Origin: G965220825 sp965220825
GTDB taxonomy: Bacteria > Pseudomonadota > Alphaproteobacteria > UBA828
Length of the DNA: 64,000 nucleotides
NCBI GenBank assembly: GCA_965220825.1
Contig: OZ244839.1
Location: 3,162,001-3,226,000 of the forward strand
Reading direction: 5' to 3'
Part shown: in pieces, positions 58,382 to 64,000 of the stretch
Layout: the number at the start of each line of letters is the position of its first letter
Position numbering within the stretch: position 1 is the first letter of the stretch
The notes under the pieces: model-generated
Told to the model about the DNA's origin: nothing
The model's database searches: none
Seen by the model: only the letters and a program-made list of their open reading frames with translations
Translations under genes and position numbers: made by a program

Positions 58382-59620
58382 ATGACTGGACGGACCATCG
58401 AAATCGAAGCGCGGGATGGCGGGCGCTTCAACGCCTATCTCGCCACGCCGGCGGCGGGCCGGGGCCCCGGCCTCCTGATCGAGCAAGAGATTTTCGGTGT
58501 CAACCGGAGCCTGCGGGCGGTGGCGGATCTCTTCGCCGAGGAGGGCTATGTCTGCCTGGTCCCGGATCTCTTCTGGCGGCTCGAGCCCGGCGTGGATCTG
58601 GGCTATGGCGCGGCGGACATGGAGCGCGCCTTCGCCCTCTACAAACGCTTCGACGTGGACCGGGCGCTGGAGGATATCGGCGATGCGCTGGCGGCGCTTC
58701 GGGCGCTGCCGGAATGCACCGGCAAAGCCGGCGCCATGGGTTTCTGCCTCGGCGGCAAGCTCGCCTGGCTCACGGCGGTGCGCCATCGGGTGGATGTCGC
58801 GGTGTCGTTCTATGGCGTCGGCATCGAGGAGACGCTGGACGAGGCCGACGGCCTCTCATGCCCGCTGCTGCTGCATTTCGCGGGCGCGGACGGCTTCGTG
58901 CCGCCGGAGGCGGTGACGGCCATCGAGGAAAGGCTTGGCGGGCGCAAGGATGTCGAGGTCCACGTCTATCCGGGGGTGGACCACGCCTTCTACAACCGGG
59001 ATCGCGCCGACGCCTACCACCGCCCGTCCGCCATGATGGCCCATTCGCGCACCGTCGCGGCGCTCCGCAGCGCCATGGGGCCCGACTACGACCTGGAGGC
59101 CCTGTGGGAGGATCATCTCGACTGCGAGTTCAGGACCAGGGACACGGCGGCCACCATGAAGACCATGGTTCCCGAGCCCTATGTCAACCACGTGCCCACC
59201 ATGACGGGCGGTACCGGGGCGGAGGCCCTGGCCAGGTTCTATGCGCGCCATTTCATCCCGAAAATGCCGAAGGACACCACGCTCACCCCGATCTCCCGCA
59301 CCGTGGGCGCCGACCGGGTGGTGGACGAGATGCTCTTCAGCTTCACCCATGACGAGCAGATCGACTGGATGCTCCCCGGCGTTCCGCCCACCGGGCGGAA
59401 GGTTTCGGTGCCGCTGGTGGCCATCGTGAACTTCCGGGGAGACAAGCTCTATCACGAACATATCTATTGGGATCAGGCCTCCGTGCTGGTGCAGATCGGC
59501 CTGCTGGATGGGGCGGGACTGCCCGTTGCGGGTGTGGAGGCGGCGCAGAAGGTGGCCGACGAGACGCTGCCTTCCAACGAGCTGATAGCCCGCGGCGCGC
59601 AGGAGGCGCCACCCCGTTGA
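58382..59620 (+). CDS. Dienelactone hydrolase fused to SnoaL-like domain
   Basis: A 412-residue fusion. Residues 1-240 are a dienelactone-hydrolase alpha/beta hydrolase with the nucleophile C122 (M-G-F-C-L-G-G-K), D170 (G-A-D-G-F-V-P), H201 (V-D-H-A-F-Y) and the accessory E36 (E-Q-E-I-F-G), the standard set. Residues about 255-412 form a SnoaL/NTF2-like cone: E-D-H-L-D-C-E-F, L-A-R-F-Y-A-R-H-F-I-P, D-E-M-L-F-S-F-T-H-D and H-E-H-I-Y-W-D-Q. A lactone hydrolase joined to a domain that often binds or cyclises esters suggests one protein handles two steps of a lactone intermediate. Its stop overlaps the TTG start of the molybdenum-enzyme gene (TTGA). Confidence 0.86.
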   Translation: MTGRTIEIEARDGGRFNAYLATPAAGRGPGLLIEQEIFGVNRSLRAVADLFAEEGYVCLVPDLFWRLEPGVDLGYGAADMERAFALYKRFDVDRALEDIGDALAALRALPECTGKAGAMGFCLGGKLAWLTAVRHRVDVAVSFYGVGIEETLDEADGLSCPLLLHFAGADGFVPPEAVTAIEERLGGRKDVEVHVYPGVDHAFYNRDRADAYHRPSAMMAHSRTVAALRSAMGPDYDLEALWEDHLDCEFRTRDTAATMKTMVPEPYVNHVPTMTGGTGAEALARFYARHFIPKMPKDTTLTPISRTVGADRVVDEMLFSFTHDEQIDWMLPGVPPTGRKVSVPLVAIVNFRGDKLYHEHIYWDQASVLVQIGLLDGAGLPVAGVEAAQKVADETLPSNELIARGAQEAPPR

Positions 59621-62142
59621 GCGGGAACGGCCCGGTGGGGACGGGTCCCATAGGGCAGGCGATCGAGCGGATCGAAGACGCCGCGCTGCTCACCGGCCGG
59701 GGTCGCTATATCGACGACATGCCGGTCGCGCCGGGCACGGGCCACGCCGCCGTGCTCCGCTCGCCACACGCCCGCGCGCGCATCCTTTCCGTGGATGCGC
59801 GCGCGGCGTCGGCAATGGAAGGCGTCCATGGCGTCGTGACGGGGGAGGACGCACGTGCGTGGTCGGCGCCGTTCACGGCGGTGGTGCGCCAGCCCATGGA
59901 GCATTGGTGCATCGCCGTGGACCGGGTGCGCCATGCGGGCGAGCCGGTCGCGGTCGTGGTGGCGGAGGACCGCTACCGGGCGGAGGATGCGCTTGCAGCG
60001 ATCGACGTGCGCTACGAGCCGCTGCCGGCCGTGGTGGATCCGGAGGCCGCGCTCGCGCCCGATGCGCCGGTACTGCACGAGGCGGTGGGCGCCAACCTGG
60101 TGAGCGAACGCCACTTCCGTTACGGCGACCCGGAGGAAGCCTTCCGCCGAGCGCATCACCGCGTCGAGACTGAAGTCCGCTACCCGCGCAATGGATGCAC
60201 GCCCATCGAGTGCCTGGGGCTCGTGGCGGCCTGGCGGGCGGCGGATGCAAGCTACGACGTCCTTTCCAACTTCCAGGGGCCGTTTTCGCTCCATCCGGTG
60301 ATGGCGCGGGCGCTCGGGGTGCCGGCGCGGGCGCTGCGGCTCCGATCCGCGCCCGATTCCGGCGGGAGCTTCGGCGTCAAGCAGGCGATCTTTCCCATGA
60401 TCGTCGCCATGGCGCTGGCCTCGCGGAAGACCGGACGGCCGGTCAAGTGGATCGAGGATCGGCTGGAACATCTGCTCGCGGCCAGCTCGGCGACCAACCG
60501 CATCACGCGCATCGAGGCGGCGGTTGAGGCCGACGGGCGCATAACCGCGCTTCGCCTGGAGCAGACCGAAGACTGCGGGGCCTATCTGCGGGCGCCGGAG
60601 CCTGCCACGCTCTATCGCAACCACGGCAACCTCACGGGCCCCTACCGCATCCCCCATCTCGCGGCAGTCAACCGGGTCGTCCTCACCAACAAGACGCCCA
60701 CCGGGCTCAACCGCGGCTTCGGCGGACCCCAGCTCTATTATGCGCTCGAGCGCCTGATGCAGCGGGTGGCGGGCACGCTCGGCCTCGACCCGCTGACCGT
60801 GATCCAGCGCAACCTGGTGCCGCCGGAGGCGATCCCCTACCGCGCCGCCGCCGGTGCGCGGGTGGATTCGGGCGATTTTCCCGCGACCGTCGCGATGGCG
60901 GTGGAGAAAGGAAACCTCGCCTCGCTCAAAGAGAAGCGGGCGGCGGCGCGCGCGGAGGGGCGGGCTTACGGGATCGGCCATGCGGCGGCGCTGGAGCCCA
61001 GTATCTCCAACATGGGCTATATCGCCACGGCTCTGGAGCCCGCCGCCCGCCGCGCAGGAGGACCCAAGGACGGTGCAGTGGCCCACGCGACCGTGGCGCT
61101 GGATCCGCTGGGCGGGGTGACCGTCACCGCGGATTCGCTGCCGCAGGGCCAGGGGCACGGCACCGCCCTCGCTCAGGTGGCGGCAGCGGCCTTCGGACTG
61201 TCCCCGGCGGACATCACCATCAACCTGGAGCACGATACGCAGAAAGACCCCTGGTCCATCGCCGCCGGCAACTATTCCAGCCGCTTCTCCGGCGCCGTGG
61301 CGGGTGCGGCCCATCTGGCGGCGTCGCGGTTGCGCGACCGCCTTGCCCGCATCGCGAGCGCCCAACTGAACGCGCCGCCCGAGACCATCCGCTTCCAGGA
61401 CGGCAAAATCTTCGCTACGGGCAACCCGGAGAACGCGCTTCCCTTCCGCCGCGTGGCGGCTCTGGCCCACTGGTCGCCTTCGAGCCTGCCGGACGACATG
61501 GCGGAGAGAGGTTCCTGCCTGCGCGAGACCGCGGCCTGGACGCCGCCTTCGCTCGCGCCCACCGACGAGGACGAGCGGATCAACAGTTCCGCGGCCTATG
61601 GCTTCCTCTACGATTTCTGCGGTGTCGAAGTGGATCGTGCGACCGGGGCGGTCCATATCGACCGCTATGTCACCGCCCACGACTGCGGGACGCGTCTGAA
61701 CCCGGCGCTGGTGGACGGCCAGATCCGCGGCGCCTTCGCCCATGCGGTGGGGGCTGCGCTCTTCGAGGAGTTCGCCTATGGGGAGGACGGCGTGTTTCTC
61801 TCCGGCACTTTCGCGGACTATCCCGTGCCCACTGCCTGCGAAGTGCCCGAGCCCGTGATCCTGCACCGGGACGCGCCGAGTCCGGGAACGCCGCTCGGCG
61901 CCAAGGGGGTGGGCGAGGGCAACTGCATGACGACGCCCGTCTGCATCGCGAATGCGGTGGCGGACGCCCTCGATCTGGAGAGCGTCGATCTGCCGCTCAC
62001 CGCTCCGAGGGTGAGTGCGCTCGCGGGCGGTGCGGAGCGACCTCCGTCCGGCGATGCGGCGCCCAGACCGAACCCGATCGCTCGCGAGGCGGAGGCCGCC
62101 GCGCCTTCGCCTTGGCGCAGCCTGCTGAGCCGCAAGCCGTGA
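59617..62142 (+). CDS. Molybdenum hydroxylase large subunit (xanthine dehydrogenase/aldehyde oxidase type)
   Basis: An 841-residue molybdopterin-binding subunit. I-E-R-I-E-D-A-A-L-L-T-G-R-G-R-Y begins the protein. G-G-S-F-G-V-K lies at 249-255, and R-G-F-G-G-P-Q (366-372) is the cofactor loop. G-V-G-E-G-N-C near residue 765 carries the catalytic glutamate. The CO-dehydrogenase loop with an S-selanyl-bridged Cys is absent, so it is a form II hydroxylase that adds oxygen from water to an aldehyde or N-heterocyclic carbon. TTG 59617, 10 bases after AGGAGG, is the start; GTG 59635 is the alternative. The last 50 residues are Pro/Ala-rich. Confidence 0.92.
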   Translation: MSGNGPVGTGPIGQAIERIEDAALLTGRGRYIDDMPVAPGTGHAAVLRSPHARARILSVDARAASAMEGVHGVVTGEDARAWSAPFTAVVRQPMEHWCIAVDRVRHAGEPVAVVVAEDRYRAEDALAAIDVRYEPLPAVVDPEAALAPDAPVLHEAVGANLVSERHFRYGDPEEAFRRAHHRVETEVRYPRNGCTPIECLGLVAAWRAADASYDVLSNFQGPFSLHPVMARALGVPARALRLRSAPDSGGSFGVKQAIFPMIVAMALASRKTGRPVKWIEDRLEHLLAASSATNRITRIEAAVEADGRITALRLEQTEDCGAYLRAPEPATLYRNHGNLTGPYRIPHLAAVNRVVLTNKTPTGLNRGFGGPQLYYALERLMQRVAGTLGLDPLTVIQRNLVPPEAIPYRAAAGARVDSGDFPATVAMAVEKGNLASLKEKRAAARAEGRAYGIGHAAALEPSISNMGYIATALEPAARRAGGPKDGAVAHATVALDPLGGVTVTADSLPQGQGHGTALAQVAAAAFGLSPADITINLEHDTQKDPWSIAAGNYSSRFSGAVAGAAHLAASRLRDRLARIASAQLNAPPETIRFQDGKIFATGNPENALPFRRVAALAHWSPSSLPDDMAERGSCLRETAAWTPPSLAPTDEDERINSSAAYGFLYDFCGVEVDRATGAVHIDRYVTAHDCGTRLNPALVDGQIRGAFAHAVGAALFEEFAYGEDGVFLSGTFADYPVPTACEVPEPVILHRDAPSPGTPLGAKGVGEGNCMTTPVCIANAVADALDLESVDLPLTAPRVSALAGGAERPPSGDAAPRPNPIAREAEAAAPSPWRSLLSRKP

Positions 62143-62969
62143 AGCCGCCGCCCTTCGACTACCTGCTCGCGCGGGACGAGGACGAAGCGCTCGAGGCGCT
62201 GGCCGAGGGCGGTGACGATGCGCTGCTTCTCGCCGGCGGCCAGACGCTCATCCCCATGCTCAACATGCGCCTCGCCGAGCCCGCCATCCTGATCGATATC
62301 TCGCGTCTCGAGAGTCGCGCGGAAATCAGCCGGGCGGCGGGTGTCGTGGAGGTGGGCGCTGCCGTGACGCAGGCCGGGCTCGAGGCATGGCCCGCGCTCG
62401 CGGATGCTCTCCCCCTGCTCGGTCAGGCGTTGCCGCTGGTGGGACACGCCCAGACCCGGAGCCGCGGCACGGTGTGCGGCTCCCTCGCACTCGCCGATCC
62501 CAGCGCAGAACTTGCGCTGTGCCTCGCGACATTGGACGGCGAGGTGGTGCTGCGCTCCCGCGCCGGCGGCGAAAGACGGTTATCGGCCGCGCCCTTCCAG
62601 ACCGGCACGCTCACCACCGCATGCCGTGCGGACGAGATGGTCTGCGCCGCGCGCTTTCCCGCCGCCGAAGATGGCGCCGGCTACGCCTTCCGCGAGTTTG
62701 CGCTGCGGCACGGCGATTTCGCCATCGCGGCCGTCGCGGCGGTGGTGAAGGCGAACTCCGTCCGCATCGGGATCGGCGGTGTCGCCGAGGCGCCGGAAGT
62801 GCGCGAGTGGCCGATGCTCTCAGGGACTGCGCTCGACGATGCGCTCAACGATCTCGCATGGTCCCTCGACGCCCGCGACGATCAGCTCGCGAGCGCGCGC
62901 TACCGGCGCGAGCTCGTGCGCACTCTCGGGCGGAAGACCGTTCTGGAGGCGGCGTCATGCCGGCGCTGA
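62139..62969 (+). CDS. Molybdenum hydroxylase FAD-binding (medium) subunit
   Basis: A 276-residue CoxM/CutM-type subunit. L-A-G-G-Q-T-L-I-P-M-L-N-M-R is the FAD pyrophosphate loop near residue 34. V-G-H-A-Q-T-R-S-R-G-T-V-C-G-S-L holds the T-x-G-G/R-G-T isoalloxazine segment with some changes. F-A-L-R-H-G-D-F-A-I is the C-terminal signature. GTG 62139 overlaps the large-subunit stop (GTGA), which fixes the start over an in-frame TTG at 62112. It passes electrons from the 2Fe-2S subunit to NAD+, oxygen or a quinone. The last 13 bases overlap the small-subunit gene. Confidence 0.92.
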   Translation: MKPPPFDYLLARDEDEALEALAEGGDDALLLAGGQTLIPMLNMRLAEPAILIDISRLESRAEISRAAGVVEVGAAVTQAGLEAWPALADALPLLGQALPLVGHAQTRSRGTVCGSLALADPSAELALCLATLDGEVVLRSRAGGERRLSAAPFQTGTLTTACRADEMVCAARFPAAEDGAGYAFREFALRHGDFAIAAVAAVVKANSVRIGIGGVAEAPEVREWPMLSGTALDDALNDLAWSLDARDDQLASARYRRELVRTLGRKTVLEAASCRR

Positions 62970-63478
62970 AGGCGGCTGCGCGCCACCCCGTCGCCCTCAC
63001 GCTCAACGGGCGGCCCGTGCGCGGCTGGGCCGAGCCCCGATTGCTGCTCAGCGACTTCCTGCGCCACGAGCTCGGTGCGACCGGCGCCCATGTGGGCTGC
63101 GAGCACGGGGTCTGCGGGGCCTGTACGGTGCGCCTCGACGGCAAGCCGGTGCGCGCCTGCCTCGCCCTCGCGGTGCAGGCGGATGGGCGGAGCGTGGAGA
63201 CGGTGGAAGGGCTCGCGGCGGCGGGGGAGGCACTGAACGACCTCCAGGCCGCGTTCCGCCGTCATCACGCCCTGCAGTGCGGCTTTTGCACGGCCGGAAT
63301 CCTGATGTCGCTCAGCGCCTGGCTGGAAGGCGATCCCGAGCCCGACGAAGACGCGGTTCGTGCGCTGCTGAGCGGCCATCTCTGCCGCTGTACCGGCTAT
63401 TCCGGGATCGTGGCGGCGGCGCTGGAGGCGGCGGAAGCGCGCAGGCGGGCGCGCACTCCGCCCGCAGGACAGGTCTGA
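62957..63478 (+). CDS. Molybdenum hydroxylase 2Fe-2S (small) subunit
   Basis: A 173-residue CoxS/CutS-type protein with two 2Fe-2S clusters. The plant-type cluster is in G-C-E-H-G-V-C-G-A-C-T-V, with a fourth Cys in V-R-A-C-L. The second cluster is in C-G-F-C-T-A-G-I-L and L-C-R-C-T-G-Y. It carries electrons from the molybdenum site to the FAD subunit. ATG 62957 lies inside the end of the FAD-subunit gene. The order large-medium-small differs from the medium-small-large order of cox operons. Confidence 0.94.
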   Translation: MPALKAAARHPVALTLNGRPVRGWAEPRLLLSDFLRHELGATGAHVGCEHGVCGACTVRLDGKPVRACLALAVQADGRSVETVEGLAAAGEALNDLQAAFRRHHALQCGFCTAGILMSLSAWLEGDPEPDEDAVRALLSGHLCRCTGYSGIVAAALEAAEARRRARTPPAGQV

Positions 63479-63535
63479 TACTATCCGTCGCCAGGCGCAA
63501 TGAATCGCGCGCGTCCGCGAGCGAGGAGATAAGCC

Positions 63536-64000
63536 ATGTATGTCGACATCGGCGACGTCGTGCTCTTTTTCGACACCGACGGGGCCAAGCTTGTCGGCGA
63601 TGGTCCCGACATGCGCGAGCGCCCGACGCTGCTCCTGCTGCATGGCGGGCCGGGTTTCGACCATTCGCACCTCAAGGTGGGGCACGGGCCGCTCGCCGAG
63701 CACATGCAGCTCGTCTACTACGACCACCGCGGCAACGGCCGCAGCGGCGCCGGCACGCGCGATAAATGGAACCTCGCCCAATGGGGTGACGACGTGCATT
63801 CCTTTTGCCGCGCGCTCGGGATCGAGAAGCCGGTCGTGCTCGGGCTTTCCTTCGGGGGCTTCGTCGCACAGTCCTACGCGCTGCGCCATCCCGACCACCC
63901 CGCGAAGCTCATCCTTTCCAGCACGGCGGGAAAGATGCGCTTCGACCGCGTCTTTGCCATGTTCGAGCGCATGGGCGGGCCCGAGGCGCGGAAGATCGCC
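63536..64000 (+). CDS. Alpha/beta hydrolase, proline-iminopeptidase-like, cut by window edge
   Basis: 155 residues are visible and the frame is open at the right edge. L-L-H-G-G-P-G-F-D-H-S is the oxyanion H-G-G-P-G loop, Y-Y-D-H-R-G-N-G-R-S the following loop, and V-L-G-L-S-F-G-G-F-V-A-Q the nucleophile elbow with catalytic Ser. The H-G-G-P-G/D-H-R-G-x-G-x-S pair places it in the proline-iminopeptidase (S33) branch, which includes many hydrolases of other esters and amides. ATG 63536 follows GAGGAGATAAGCC. It is 57 bases after the molybdenum-enzyme genes and likely in the same run. The acid and His of the triad lie beyond the window. Confidence 0.88.
   Translation, partial: MYVDIGDVVLFFDTDGAKLVGDGPDMRERPTLLLLHGGPGFDHSHLKVGHGPLAEHMQLVYYDHRGNGRSGAGTRDKWNLAQWGDDVHSFCRALGIEKPVVLGLSFGGFVAQSYALRHPDHPAKLILSSTAGKMRFDRVFAMFERMGGPEARKIA

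Noticed and set aside
59617..63478. Aerobic carbon monoxide dehydrogenase (coxLMS)
   Set aside because: The large subunit has R-G-F-G-G-P-Q in place of the CoxL Cys-containing loop, and the gene order is large-medium-small, so CO oxidation is not supported.

Overview
The window is one high-GC stretch of what looks like a bacterial chromosome, most likely from an alphaproteobacterium. The main reasons are the J-domain protein-cobS-cobT run of the aerobic cobalamin pathway, a class II DAHP synthase, HyuA/HyuB proteins, several GTGA/ATGA-coupled operons and abundant ABC uptake and molybdenum-hydroxylase genes. The species cannot be named from sequence alone. Coding density is very high. I see no rRNA, tRNA, CRISPR or phage genes.

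Layout. 0-8.4 kb: the start of a molybdenum hydroxylase on the minus strand, divergent from a TcuA-like flavoprotein coupled to a PrpF-like isomerase, then a pentapeptide-repeat protein and hyuA/hyuB. 8.5-11.8 kb: a carbohydrate-type ABC importer (Tat-exported binding protein and two permeases, no ATPase). 12-18.6 kb: a GlcD-type FAD oxidase, a VOC protein, a PLP-dependent DSD1-like enzyme, and a CaiB/BaiF CoA-transferase followed by an acyl-CoA carboxylase carboxyltransferase. 18.7-25.6 kb: a small methyltransferase and a five-gene run in which a MurG-like glycosyltransferase and a TylF-like methyltransferase sit between the binding protein and the permeases of a peptide-type ABC importer. 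25.6-29.1 kb (minus): AcoX/NAD-kinase-like protein, OmpR-type response regulator, MBL hydrolase and methyltransferase. 29.2-31.4 kb (plus): NUDIX hydrolase, orphan HlyD-type adaptor, L,D-transpeptidase.

31.4-39.6 kb is a housekeeping block on the minus strand: gor, class II DAHP synthase, pncB, nadE, cysS and trmJ. 40.2-44.6 kb carries an aquaporin, a J-domain protein, cobS and cobT. 44.6-49.8 kb (minus) carries an acyl-CoA ligase, an enoyl-CoA hydratase and larC-larE-larB, which make the nickel-pincer cofactor; larA is not in the window. 49.9-51.2 kb holds a lone PD-(D/E)XK-type nuclease gene next to transposon debris. 51.3-53.2 kb has glcF and a pyrimidine-dimer glycosylase-family gene. From 53.4 kb to the right edge a ten-gene plus-strand catabolic run follows: GMC oxidase, ABM monooxygenase, persulfide dioxygenase-rhodanese fusion, luciferase-like flavoenzyme, SDR, dienelactone hydrolase-SnoaL fusion, a three-subunit molybdenum hydroxylase and an alpha/beta hydrolase.

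The clearest unexplained structure is a dispersed element present three times (about 15.5, 39.7-40.1 and 50.7-51.2 kb). Each copy joins a conserved end segment, a long perfect-to-near-perfect hairpin and a decayed C-terminal piece of an IS481-type transposase. A related hairpin arrangement without the transposase piece lies at 12.0-12.2 kb. These elements fill nearly all of the non-coding stretches longer than 300 bases.
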